From Desulfotomaculum sp. (lineage in GTDB: Bacteria > Bacillota > Desulfotomaculia > Desulfotomaculales > Nap2-2B), in the NCBI GenBank assembly GCA_003513005.1, contig DOTD01000092.1:1-64000 (forward strand): a stretch of DNA of 64,000 nucleotides. Reading direction: 5' to 3'. The notes beneath the pieces are model-generated. The model was not told where the DNA came from, did not search any database, and saw nothing but the letters and a program-made list of their open reading frames with translations. How positions within the stretch are numbered: position 1 is the stretch's first letter; every line of letters starts with the position of its first letter. The position numbers and the translations under genes were made by a program. Shown here piece by piece: positions 1-8,171 of this stretch.

Positions 1-201
1 CAGGCGTTAGCCTGAGTAGTTACAAATTTTTAAGTCAAACAACAAACAGGAAAAGGTAGGAAGCAGCGAGGTTATGGGGTTAAAGCGGGTTCACTGAATA
101 CTTACCTACGGAGCGATAATTATAAATTAAACGAAAAACGGGGGTGGACGCTGATTATTAGTTCTCTTTTTAACAGTCTGAACCAGAACTCCGGCTTGAA
201 T

Positions 202-3200
202 ATGGAATTATTCGATCTAATCCCTGTCGGCATAAGCATAACTTTAAACAAAACTTACCGGGAAATAAGACATAACAAGAAAGCGGCAGAATTCCTAAGA
301 ATTCAGCCGCGGGAAGCTCTTTTACATCCCGCACCAAACGAATTGCCGTTAAAAATATACCATAGGGGAAGTGAACTGTCTCCGGAGGAAATGCCGGTTC
401 AGCGTGCGTTGGGGAAGGGTGAGACAGTTAAAGACCTGGAATTAGATTTTGTCTGGGAAGACGGAATGCGTAAGACGGCCATCTGGAACTCCAATCTTTT
501 GCTGGACGGGGAAGGCGCGATCATAGGAGCGATCTCTGCTTTTGAAGATATAACCGAACGTATACGTGTTGAAAACGAATTAAAAATAATCAACAGCAAT
601 CTTATCGCTTCTCAGGAGATTGCGCATACAGGAAGTTTCACCTGGGATCTGGAGAATAAACGGATGGTTTGTTCCGATGAACTCTACCGCATCCTGGGGC
701 TGATCCCCGGGAAGATTAAGCCTTCCTTCGAGGCTTTTATTAGCCTGATTCATCCTGAGGACAGGGAAAAAGCGGAAAGAGAGATATTAAGATTTATAAG
801 AAAGGGCAAGAAAGTCTCAGATGAATTCCGGATTGTGAAAAGCGATGGCACGGTTAGATTCATAAGGATAGTTGGCAGAGCAGCAAGAGGCGGCGGAAAA
901 CCGGCGCTGATAATTGGTGTAGTTCAGGATGTCACAAGACAAAAGCAGGCTGAAAAAATGTTAAGGGAGACCAGGGACTACCTGGAAAACCTGATCGGCT
1001 ACGCAAATGCGTCTATTATAGTCTGGGACACCTCTTGCAAGATAACCAAATTCAACCATGCTTTCGAGAGGCTGACGGGATACACTGAGGATAAGGTTTT
1101 AGGCCGGCCTCTGGATATTCTGTTTCCGGAGAACAGCAAAAAGGAGTCCCTAAACCATATCAGACAGACTTCATCGGGAGAGTTTTGGGAAGCTATTGAA
1201 ATCCCCATCCTCGGCGCCGACGGTTCGATTCATACAGTCCTGTGGAATTCAGCCAATATCTACAATAAAGATAAAACAGGCATTATCGCCACGATTGCGC
1301 AGGGGCAAGACATCACCCGGCGCAAGGAGGCGGAAGAAGCCGTTTACGCAAATCGAAACCTTATGTTTAATATCATCGACGGAACATCAGATCTGGTCGT
1401 CGTCAAAGATTTTGAAAACCGGCTGCTGCTCGCAAACCGGGCGCTGGCAAAGATAACAGGCAAACCCTTCGGCGAGATTATCGGTTATGATATCAACAAA
1501 TATTATGGGCATGAAGCTGGGCAAATGATCCGGGAGAACGATTTAAAAGTTATGACGTCAGGCAGAAGTGAAGTTTTCGAAGAGACGATTCCTACAAAAG
1601 ACGGCGACCGCATCTTTCTTGCCAACAAATTCCCTTACCGCAACAAATCGGGTGAGCTCATCGGCGTCATCGGTATTTCACGGGATATAACCGAGCGCAA
1701 GAAAACCGAGGAGAAAATCCTTTTCAAAAACGCCATGGTAGAAGGAATCAACCGGATCTTGCAGGAGTCGTTAACATGCGCAAATGAGCAGGAGTTGGGC
1801 AAAACCTGCTTGAATGTCGCCCAGGAGATAACTGGAAGTCAGATTGGCCTTATCGGGGAAATCGATCAAGACGGGTTCCTGAAAAAAGTTGCCTTCAGCG
1901 ATCCGGAATGGTTTTCTTGTCGCATGCCGGAAGAAGCAGGTCACGGAAAACCGCCTGAAGATATAAAAATTCGTGGCGTTTATAAGAAGATGCTTCTAGA
2001 GGGAAGGTCCTTCTTTACGAATATTCCGGTCTTTCATCCGGAAAGCATCGGCTTCCCTGAGGGACATCCATCGATGAAGGCGTTTCTGGGCGCGCCCTTA
2101 ACTTATAATGGAAAAACTATCGGCATGATCAGTCTGGCTAACAGGGAAGGCGGCTACAGGAAAGAGGATGTGGAGACTCTGGAAGCTATGGCGCACTCCA
2201 TCGTGCAGGTAATAATGCGTCTGCGGGCTGAGGTTGCGCTGAAGAAAAGTGAAGAGCGCTACCGTATCCTTACCAAAAAGCTGCAGGAAGTAGACCTTCG
2301 CCAATCCGAGGAACGGTTCCATAAGGCCTTTCATTCCAGCCCGGCCATTATGTTTATCCAAAATTTAGACGGACGCTTCTTAGAAGCAAACGACAAATTT
2401 ATTGAGGTTTCAGGGTTCTCGCGTGATGAGATAATCGGTCGCAACTCTCTGGAATTAAATGTCTATATCGACCCTTCCCAGCGGGTGGAGAGTTTTGGCC
2501 CGCCGCCGGAATTAATCAAGTCAATGCATGAGAGGAAACCGATAAATAACCTTGAAGTAAAAATCTATACAAAACGGGGTGAACAGCAAACCGGTCTATT
2601 ATCAACAGATTTTATTGAGCTTAATAGTGAGACGTGTATTCTAATTATTATAAATGACATTACAGAGCTCAGGCGGTTTGAAAAAAAAATGTCCCGTCTT
2701 GACCGCTTAAGTCTCGTCGGAGAGATGGCCGGCGGTTTAGCGCACGAGATCAGAAATCCGATAGCGGTTGTAAGGGGATATCTAGAGTATATAGGGGAGA
2801 AAAAAGAATTCCGGAAACAAGCGGACCGGTTCCAGCTTATGATCAGTGAACTGGACAGGGTGAACTCGATTATTACGGAATATCTTACCCTGGCAAGGGG
2901 CAAGGCCTATGATGCAAAACCGGAAAACCTGAACGTTTTAATTAAGGATTTGAACTATCTGGTAGAAACGGACGCTATCAAGGAAGACAAGTATATCAAT
3001 CTGGAGCTTGAAGAGGTACCCGACCTGCTCCTGGAGAAAAACGACATCAAACAGATGATCCTCAACCTGATCCGCAACGGTCTTGAAGCTATGGCGCCAG
3101 GCGGCTATCTTACTGTAAGGACGTCTGTCGAAGGGGAAAAGGTCATTCTGGCGGTGTGTGATCAGGGCAAAGGAATCCCGCCGGAGCATCTGGATAAAAT

Positions 3201-3363
3201 GGGCATTCCGTTTTTTACCACAAAAGACTACGGCACCGGGCTTGGACTTGCCATATGTTATAAAATAGCAGCCAGGCATAATGCGGAAATTCATTTAGAA
3301 ACCAGCCCTGAGGGAACAACATTCTTCGTAAAGTTTACTGTTCCAGGCGCCAGGGTATCTTAA
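202..3363 (+). CDS. multi-PAS/GAF sensor histidine kinase
   Basis: Soluble sensor kinase that would autophosphorylate on histidine and pass phosphate to an unidentified response regulator. Domains in order (of about 1053 residues): PAS repeats at about 5-125, 145-250, 260-375 and 385-505, a GAF domain at about 525-690, a further PAS at about 700-830, then HisKA and HATPase_c. The H-box is GLAHEIRNP, with the phosphoacceptor His encoded at 2743-2745 (residue 848). The N-box is NLIRNGLEAM and the G-boxes are DQGKGIPP and GTGLGLAI. I see no transmembrane segment, so the signal is probably cytoplasmic (redox, light or ligand in the PAS/GAF domains). ATG at 202 is preferred over TTG at 196; neither has a clear ribosome binding site, so the true start may be elsewhere. 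No response regulator is adjacent within the window. The first 195 bases hold no gene I can recognise. Confidence 0.93.
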   Translation: MELFDLIPVGISITLNKTYREIRHNKKAAEFLRIQPREALLHPAPNELPLKIYHRGSELSPEEMPVQRALGKGETVKDLELDFVWEDGMRKTAIWNSNLLLDGEGAIIGAISAFEDITERIRVENELKIINSNLIASQEIAHTGSFTWDLENKRMVCSDELYRILGLIPGKIKPSFEAFISLIHPEDREKAEREILRFIRKGKKVSDEFRIVKSDGTVRFIRIVGRAARGGGKPALIIGVVQDVTRQKQAEKMLRETRDYLENLIGYANASIIVWDTSCKITKFNHAFERLTGYTEDKVLGRPLDILFPENSKKESLNHIRQTSSGEFWEAIEIPILGADGSIHTVLWNSANIYNKDKTGIIATIAQGQDITRRKEAEEAVYANRNLMFNIIDGTSDLVVVKDFENRLLLANRALAKITGKPFGEIIGYDINKYYGHEAGQMIRENDLKVMTSGRSEVFEETIPTKDGDRIFLANKFPYRNKSGELIGVIGISRDITERKKTEEKILFKNAMVEGINRILQESLTCANEQELGKTCLNVAQEITGSQIGLIGEIDQDGFLKKVAFSDPEWFSCRMPEEAGHGKPPEDIKIRGVYKKMLLEGRSFFTNIPVFHPESIGFPEGHPSMKAFLGAPLTYNGKTIGMISLANREGGYRKEDVETLEAMAHSIVQVIMRLRAEVALKKSEERYRILTKKLQEVDLRQSEERFHKAFHSSPAIMFIQNLDGRFLEANDKFIEVSGFSRDEIIGRNSLELNVYIDPSQRVESFGPPPELIKSMHERKPINNLEVKIYTKRGEQQTGLLSTDFIELNSETCILIIINDITELRRFEKKMSRLDRLSLVGEMAGGLAHEIRNPIAVVRGYLEYIGEKKEFRKQADRFQLMISELDRVNSIITEYLTLARGKAYDAKPENLNVLIKDLNYLVETDAIKEDKYINLELEEVPDLLLEKNDIKQMILNLIRNGLEAMAPGGYLTVRTSVEGEKVILAVCDQGKGIPPEHLDKMGIPFFTTKDYGTGLGLAICYKIAARHNAEIHLETSPEGTTFFVKFTVPGARVS

Positions 3364-3459
3364 AGCCGGAGCCCGCGCGGCCATCTTTAGCTATTCCCCC
3401 AATTTAAGGATGGGGGAGGCGTTAAAGCAAGTGCGAGGTTCTTTTTGTTGTCAGATGAC

Positions 3460-3651
3460 TTATTTTGCGCATTCTTTAAGATCGACGGTTATCCAGATTC
3501 TTTTATGAGTACAGCCGTTAAAATCTATATTGTTCAGCTGAGATGTCACTACCGCCTCTTTGCCGTCATATAAAGATTCTTTATAAGCTTTTATCTTGAC
3601 CAGTTTATCAAAGAGATCGGCCTTGTTTTTAGCATAAATATACTGTTCCAC
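3460..3651 (-). CDS. small hypothetical protein (63 aa)
   Basis: I do not recognise this family. A GTG start at 3651 is chosen because an AGGGGG ribosome binding site lies about eight bases upstream; an upstream extension to 3711 is possible but reads through low-complexity Lys-rich sequence. The product is small, soluble and mixed-charge, with a beta-like C-terminal segment (RIWITVDLKEC). It is convergent with the histidine kinase, separated by a weak hairpin (CCCCCA/TGGGGG, 3396-3416) that lacks a T-run. No function is inferred. Confidence 0.5.
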   Translation of the reverse strand: MEQYIYAKNKADLFDKLVKIKAYKESLYDGKEAVVTSQLNNIDFNGCTHKRIWITVDLKECAK

Positions 3652-4034
3652 AATACAGCCCCCTTTTTTTTTGTTATATATTTCGGTACAAGAAGGTATA
3701 TTCCTTGACAATTATTCCGTTAAAAAATGACAGGAAAATGCAAAAAGGCCGGCTTCTAATCAATAAATCTTACCTGTCGCCAAAGATTTTTCGTCAAAAA
3801 ATATGTTTTTAATATTCCTTGAAGCCTCTCATGTACTTGCGGCAAGGTTTTTAAATATAAGGATTTAAGATAAATCAACTAAATCACCTCACTAAGGAGA
3901 GGCTGCGCGCGCCTCTCCTAATATTTTGTTCATTAAAGGGCCGCCTGAGTCCATAAAGCTGCCGGAAATAATAAGTCCCCTTTTAGTAAGGGGACTAGGC
4001 GCTCTCTGAAAATAGATACTCTGAATATTATTTC
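3652..4034. other. intergenic stretch with two hairpins
   Basis: No gene is visible. It contains two strong inverted repeats: AGGAGAGGC/GCCTCTCCT at 3895-3919 with a 7-base loop, and AGTCCCCTT/AAGGGGACT at 3974-3996 with a 5-base loop. Neither has a long T-run, though the first is followed by ATATTTTG. They may be terminators for the minus-strand Gln-rich gene or parts of a degraded repeat. Confidence 0.5.
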
Positions 4035-4178
4035 ATTAGGGAGGTCAACTGTCTACGTGCTTAAGTATCGCCTCTCATGCTTGTACGAACCCGTTCACCC
4101 TCGGGCTCGGTCAAAACTCGGCGCTAAGCGCCTCAAACACTTCCCTCGCTTATTCTCGGGTTCTCTCGTTCTTTGAAT
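4035..4178 (-). repeat. dispersed inverted repeat, copy A (~145 bp)
   Basis: This stretch is the reverse complement, with scattered substitutions, of 10418-10562. Shared landmarks are the terminal AATTCAAAGAACGAG and TTGACCTCCCTAAT segments, GCGAGGGAAGTGTTTGAGGCG and AGAGGCGATACTTAAGCAC. A central palindrome differs between copies but stays self-complementary (GGCGcttaGCGCC here, GGCGtataCGCC in copy B), which suggests conserved secondary structure. It starts four bases after the stop codon of the Gln-rich gene. It may be a REP/MITE-like element. Confidence 0.85.
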
Positions 4179-4182
4179 TAAG

Positions 4183-4692
4183 TTAATAAGTGTACGGACC
4201 CTGGTGTCCCGGATAGATGTACTGACTGCCGTATGAATGCTGACCCGGCTGGAACTCCTGTGCCTGCTGGCCTGCAATTTGCTTGAGCAGCAGCTGCATA
4301 TTATCGACAGCCTGAATCATCTGGGAAAACGCCCCTGTTGGCTGCATATACTGCATCCCCTGATTAAGAAGAGAAATAGCCTGGCTAATGGACTGTTTCA
4401 TATACTGCTGGTTATACTGCTGTTCCTGTATAGCCTGAGTTTTGAGCTGCTGAATTTGCTGGTAGAGCTGGAACGCCTGCTGCATATATGGCTGTGAAGC
4501 CATAGGCTGCTGGGCGCTCATCGGCCTGGACGCCATGGGACCCTGCTGCTGAGACTGCCCGTAAGGCTGGGACTGCATCCCGCCTTGGCTGGAGTACTGG
4601 GTATAGTTAGTGGGATTTGTTCCCTGCTCAGTTTCTATGTCGGGTGTCTTTTTTACCGGCCGTGATGGTTCATTGGTCTCATTTTTGGGCAT
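4183..4692 (-). CDS. Gln/Met/Tyr-rich low-complexity protein, possibly spore-coat-like
   Basis: A 169-residue protein with no family I can name. Residues 1-25 are charged, about 30-75 are a Q/P/S/G/Y-rich disordered stretch, 70-140 are a helix-forming Gln-rich region with YQQIQQLK and LLNQGMQYMQ segments, and the tail is Gly/Tyr/His-rich and ends PGHQGPYTY. The composition resembles small spore-coat or adhesive proteins of sporulating Firmicutes, but that is only a compositional analogy. The ATG has an AAGGAGG site seven bases upstream. Its 3' end abuts repeat copy A. No signal peptide or membrane segment is seen. Confidence 0.75.
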   Translation of the reverse strand: MPKNETNEPSRPVKKTPDIETEQGTNPTNYTQYSSQGGMQSQPYGQSQQQGPMASRPMSAQQPMASQPYMQQAFQLYQQIQQLKTQAIQEQQYNQQYMKQSISQAISLLNQGMQYMQPTGAFSQMIQAVDNMQLLLKQIAGQQAQEFQPGQHSYGSQYIYPGHQGPYTY

Positions 4693-4776
4693 TTGGAAAT
4701 CCTCCTTGTGAGTATGTGTTTTTTCCTTTTTATAGTTTCCCTGTCAAATGTTTTTTATACGCAGCGGAGAATTAAT

Positions 4777-4790
4777 AGGGGGTCAGGCTT
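4777..4790 (+). repeat. 14-bp direct repeat, left copy
   Basis: AGGGGGTCAGGCTT, identical to 9079-9092. The two copies bracket the T-box leader and the four-gene operon. Similar GGGGTCAGGCTT segments may be fragments of a larger dispersed repeat. Confidence 0.6.
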
Positions 4791-4834
4791 TTCTTTGTTC
4801 CTAAAAAAATTTTAAAAATAGCTAAGTTGACCTA

Positions 4835-4863
4835 TTGCGCAGTTTTTTTTCGTATGCTATACT
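4835..4863 (+). promoter_or_regulatory. sigma-A-like promoter for the T-box transcript
   Basis: TTGCGC (4835-4840) and TATACT (4858-4863) are separated by 17 bases, about 30 bases before the T-box stem I. An alternative -35, TTGACC at 4827, gives an unfavourable spacing to any -10. Confidence 0.5.
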
Positions 4864-4890
4864 CACTGTAGTTGTAAATAAAAATAAAAT

Positions 4891-5200
4891 CCTGTGAAGG
4901 AGAAAAGTATAGCTGGATCCAGTTTTTCAGGGAGAAGGCGCCGAGACTGGGAGCGCCTTTAGGATATGGACAGCTGAAGTTCACTCCGGAGGAGCAGGCT
5001 GAAAACCTGGATGGCAAGTAGGCTAAGCCGCATTTCCTGCGTTAGAGGGAAGGGGTATCGGAATATTATCCCCACACCGGATAGATATTCCCGTACTTTT
5101 TAAGTGAGTGGGCTGTATTTTTATATGCAGCCAATCAGGGTGGTACCGCGAAGCTCGTAGATTTCGTCCCTGGGGGATGAAATATGCGGGCTTTTTCATT
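4891..5200 (+). promoter_or_regulatory. T-box leader (tRNA-sensing riboswitch), specifier read as UUC (Phe)
   Basis: The canonical T-box AGGGTGGTACCGCG is at 5137-5150. Stem I is recognisable: lower helix GGAG/CTCC, an AGTA (4906-4909) opposite GAA (4976-4978) S-turn, and an upper helix AGCTG/CAGCT. By the usual layout (GAA-N-specifier-purine) the specifier is TTC at 4980-4982, followed by A, reading Phe. TGGT in the T-box bulge matches a tRNA with discriminator A. The terminator is ATTTCGTCC/GGATGAAAT (about 5160-5182), followed by GCGGGCTTTTTC. In T-boxes, uncharged cognate tRNA stabilises the antiterminator and permits transcription. The downstream genes are not an aminoacyl-tRNA synthetase, which is unusual. 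The T-box identity is certain; the specifier is likely but unproved. Confidence 0.93.
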
Positions 5201-5262
5201 TCCCAAACCAGCGCAAAGTCGGGTTTTTTACGAAAGGTTTCATCACAGGAGGAGGTTAAGAA

Positions 5263-6375
5263 GTGAAAAAGCTGCGGTGCGTAATTATGAGGGGCGGAAC
5301 GAGCAAGGGTGTATTCTTCAATGAAAATGAACTGCCGCGGGACATTGAAGAAAGGACAAAAGTTATCTTAAGAGTTATCGGCAGCCCGGATAAGAGGCAG
5401 ATTGACGGTCTGGGCGGGGCTGACATATTGACCAGCAAAGTCGCCATCATCGGTCCTCCCAGCCGCAAGGACGCCGACGTGGACTATGTTTTCGGCCAGG
5501 TCGGTATAACGGAGCCGACGATAGACTGGGGATGGGCCTGCGGCAATCTCTCGGCGGCCGTAGGGCCCTATGCCGTGGACGAGGGCCTGGTCAGGGCGCA
5601 GGGCCCGAAAACAACGGTCAGGGTTTACTGCGTGAATGTTGACAAGTATCTCAACGTGGAGTTTTCCACTAAAAACGGCAAAACTGTCTACGAGGGCGAC
5701 TTCGCGGTTGACGGTGTTCCGGGATTGGGCTCGAAAATATCGCTGGATTATTCCGGCACCATTGGCGCTCTTACCGGAAGCCTTCTGCCGACCGGTAGAC
5801 TGAAAGACGTGCTTGAAGTCAGGAACTTCGGTAAAATCGAAGCCTCCATACTTGACGTTTCCACTGTTGTCGCCTTTGTCAGGGGCAGGGACCTGGGTTT
5901 AAACGGTGCGGAATCGGCAGGGGACCTTGATTCGGACAGGGACCTGATCGAATCAATGGAGCAGATCCGCCTTGAAGCAGCCCGTGTATCCAATATTGAG
6001 GCAAAAACCGCTCTTATGCCTATGCTCGCCATTGTTCAGGAACCTATTCACTGGGTCAACTCGGCAACGGGTGAACTGATGCGGACCGATGATGTGACCA
6101 TACTTTCCAAGGTCTACGCCGCGGGAATGATGCACAAGGCATACCCCGGCACCGGGTGCATCACAACGGGAGTTGCCGCCAAGATGAAGGGATCGATTGT
6201 AAACGAATTTGTCAGGCCAAAGGCGGGACGCAACGGTACGGTAAAAATCGGCCATTTCTCCGGATGTATTTCAGTGGATGTCAAGTGCTCCGAGAATAAT
6301 TCTTCCTTCCACCTGGAGAAAGCCGCCATGTACAGGACGGCCAGAAGAATCATGGAAGGATACGTTTATATCTAA
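5263..6375 (+). CDS. mii: PrpF/3-methylitaconate isomerase family protein
   Basis: A 370-residue member of the PrpF/methylitaconate delta-isomerase family (diaminopimelate-epimerase fold). It carries the family N-terminal signature RCVIMRGGTSKGVFF, plus WGWACGNLSAAVGPYAV and a C-terminal PGTGCITTGVAAK region. Known members isomerise 3-methylitaconate to 2,3-dimethylmaleate (Mii, Eubacterium barkeri) or trans/cis-2-methylaconitate (PrpF). The GTG start has GGAGGAGG upstream. It is the first gene after the T-box terminator and is followed 46 bases later by an aconitase-type large subunit. Context with separate large and small hydratase subunits and a C-C lyase favours Mii over PrpF of the methylcitrate cycle, because no methylcitrate synthase is seen. 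Confidence 0.85.
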   Translation: MKKLRCVIMRGGTSKGVFFNENELPRDIEERTKVILRVIGSPDKRQIDGLGGADILTSKVAIIGPPSRKDADVDYVFGQVGITEPTIDWGWACGNLSAAVGPYAVDEGLVRAQGPKTTVRVYCVNVDKYLNVEFSTKNGKTVYEGDFAVDGVPGLGSKISLDYSGTIGALTGSLLPTGRLKDVLEVRNFGKIEASILDVSTVVAFVRGRDLGLNGAESAGDLDSDRDLIESMEQIRLEAARVSNIEAKTALMPMLAIVQEPIHWVNSATGELMRTDDVTILSKVYAAGMMHKAYPGTGCITTGVAAKMKGSIVNEFVRPKAGRNGTVKIGHFSGCISVDVKCSENNSSFHLEKAAMYRTARRIMEGYVYI

Positions 6376-6421
6376 GAACGCAGCACGATTTAAGCACACT
6401 TAGGACAGGGGATTTAACTAG

Positions 6422-7684
6422 ATGACTATTGTTGAAAAGATACTGGCTGCTCATGCAGGAAAAGAAACTGTGTCCAGCGGGGAGTTTGTGAATGTAAAAG
6501 TAGATTTGGTCATGGCCAGCGACCTGACAGCGTACATCTCAATCAAGCAGCTTGACCTGCTGGGAGTTAAAAAGCTTTTTGATCCTTCAAAAGTGGTTTT
6601 CGTAATGGACCATTTTACACCCAACAAGGATGTCGCTGCAGCGGAACAGGTTAAAAAGATCCGGGACTTTTCGCTGAAACAGGGACTTCACTATGTTGAG
6701 TGCGGAGACATGGGAATTGAACATGTTTACCTTCCGGAGAAAGGCCTGGTCCTTCCCGGTGATGTTGTGGTCGGGGGGGATTCCCATACCTGCACTTACG
6801 GGGCGCTTGGCGCTTTTGCTACTGGTATGGGGTCTACCGATATAGCAGTAGCAATGGCGACGGGGGAAATTTGGATGAAAGCGCCCCCGACGTTCAAGTT
6901 TTCATACAATGGTAAAGCCGGCAAATGGGTAACCGGTAAGGATCTAATCCTTTATACAATCGGCCGGATCGGTGTCGACGGCACCCTTTATGCGGCCATG
7001 GAATTCACCGGGGATGCCATTTCGGAACTTTCCATGGACGGCCGCTTTACGATGGCCAACATGGCTATTGAGGCGGGCGCCAAGGCGGGCATCTGCGAGG
7101 TAGACGAAAAGACGATGGAATATCTCGTTCCAAGAGCAAAACGGCCTTTTACAATTTATAAAAGTGACGGCAGCGATGAATATGCGCAGGTTTTTGAATA
7201 CAATGTGGAAGAGATTGAACCCCAGGTTTCCCTGCCCCATCTGCCCAGCAACGCTGTGGCGGTCAGCAAGGCAGGGGAAATTAAGATAGATCAGGTGGTC
7301 ATCGGCGGCTGTACAAACGGCCATTTGGAAGACCTTTATTTCGCCCATCTTATTATGCAGGGGAGGAAAATCAGCAAAAAGGTCCGCTGCATAATTATCC
7401 CCGGTTCGCAGCAGGTGTACCTGGATGCGCTCCGCCTGGGTTATATGGAAACCTTTGTAACAGCGGGCGCAATGGTAAGCCCTCCGACCTGCGGGCCCTG
7501 CGTGGGAGGCCACATGGGCGTGCTGGCTGCGGGAGAACGATGTGTTTCCACTACGAACAGGAACTTTATCGGCAGAATGGGAGACCCAACGTCTGAAATT
7601 TACCTGGTTAACCCGGCGACTGCCGCTGCCAGCGCGTTGACCGGCAGGCTGACTGACCCGAGGGAGGTGACCGGCGACGCTTAG
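6422..7684 (+). CDS. dmdA: aconitase/LeuC-like dehydratase large subunit
   Basis: A 420-residue large subunit of the isopropylmalate isomerase/homoaconitase type. The three [4Fe-4S] cysteines are in IGGCTNGH and PPTCGPCVGG, and the substrate-site GGDSHTCTYGALG is intact. Family members hydrate/dehydrate citrate-like acids. With a PrpF-type isomerase upstream and a dimethylmalate-lyase-type gene downstream, it best fits 2,3-dimethylmaleate hydratase (DmdA). A second LeuC or homoaconitase cannot be excluded from sequence alone. The small subunit starts 7 bases after its stop. Confidence 0.82.
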   Translation: MTIVEKILAAHAGKETVSSGEFVNVKVDLVMASDLTAYISIKQLDLLGVKKLFDPSKVVFVMDHFTPNKDVAAAEQVKKIRDFSLKQGLHYVECGDMGIEHVYLPEKGLVLPGDVVVGGDSHTCTYGALGAFATGMGSTDIAVAMATGEIWMKAPPTFKFSYNGKAGKWVTGKDLILYTIGRIGVDGTLYAAMEFTGDAISELSMDGRFTMANMAIEAGAKAGICEVDEKTMEYLVPRAKRPFTIYKSDGSDEYAQVFEYNVEEIEPQVSLPHLPSNAVAVSKAGEIKIDQVVIGGCTNGHLEDLYFAHLIMQGRKISKKVRCIIIPGSQQVYLDALRLGYMETFVTAGAMVSPPTCGPCVGGHMGVLAAGERCVSTTNRNFIGRMGDPTSEIYLVNPATAAASALTGRLTDPREVTGDA

Positions 7685-7691
7685 AGGAAGA

Positions 7692-8162
7692 GTGCATAAA
7701 TTTGGCGCCAATATTGATACGGACGCAATTATCCCGGCTCGCTACGCGTCAATTTCCGATGCGCTGGAACTGGGCAAACACTGCATGGAAAATATTTTCC
7801 CAGGGTTTTCGGCCCAGATGGAACCGGGAGATATAATCATGGCCGAAACCAATTTCGGCTGCGGGTCGTCTAGGGAGATAGCTCCGATCTCGATTATGGG
7901 GGCAGGGATCTCCTGTGTTATCGCCAAAAGCTTTGCCAGGATATTTTTTAGAAACGCAATCAACATCGGACTTCCTTTACTTGATTGCTCCGAGGTGGTA
8001 GACGGCGCAAAAACCGGGGATATACTTGAGATTGATCTTGAGGCTGGGCTGATTAAAAACGCTGCCACCGGATTAACATATAAAGCTGCTCCTTATCCCG
8101 ACTTTATTAGTGAGTTGATCGATGCGGGCGGACTTATAGAATATACAAAAAGAAAAATTTAA
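7692..8162 (+). CDS. dmdB: aconitase/LeuD-like dehydratase small subunit
   Basis: A 156-residue swivel-domain subunit partnering the preceding gene. The signatures are KFGANIDTDAIIPARY at the N-terminus and NFGCGSSREIAPISI in the middle, the latter forming the substrate-binding loop. The annotated GTG start leaves only five residues before the conserved NIDTD; a GAGG lies just four bases upstream, which is tight. In-frame codons upstream also encode a family-like RGR, so a non-canonical upstream start (for example ACG at 7677, downstream of GGGAGG) is possible. Nine bases separate it from the next gene. Confidence 0.82.
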   Translation: MHKFGANIDTDAIIPARYASISDALELGKHCMENIFPGFSAQMEPGDIIMAETNFGCGSSREIAPISIMGAGISCVIAKSFARIFFRNAINIGLPLLDCSEVVDGAKTGDILEIDLEAGLIKNAATGLTYKAAPYPDFISELIDAGGLIEYTKRKI

Positions 8163-8171
8163 GGAGAGAAA

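Noticed and set aside
1..195. Possible structured leader (GTAGG/CCTAC arms) before the histidine kinase
   Set aside because: The stem is only five pairs and matches no riboswitch consensus I can recall.
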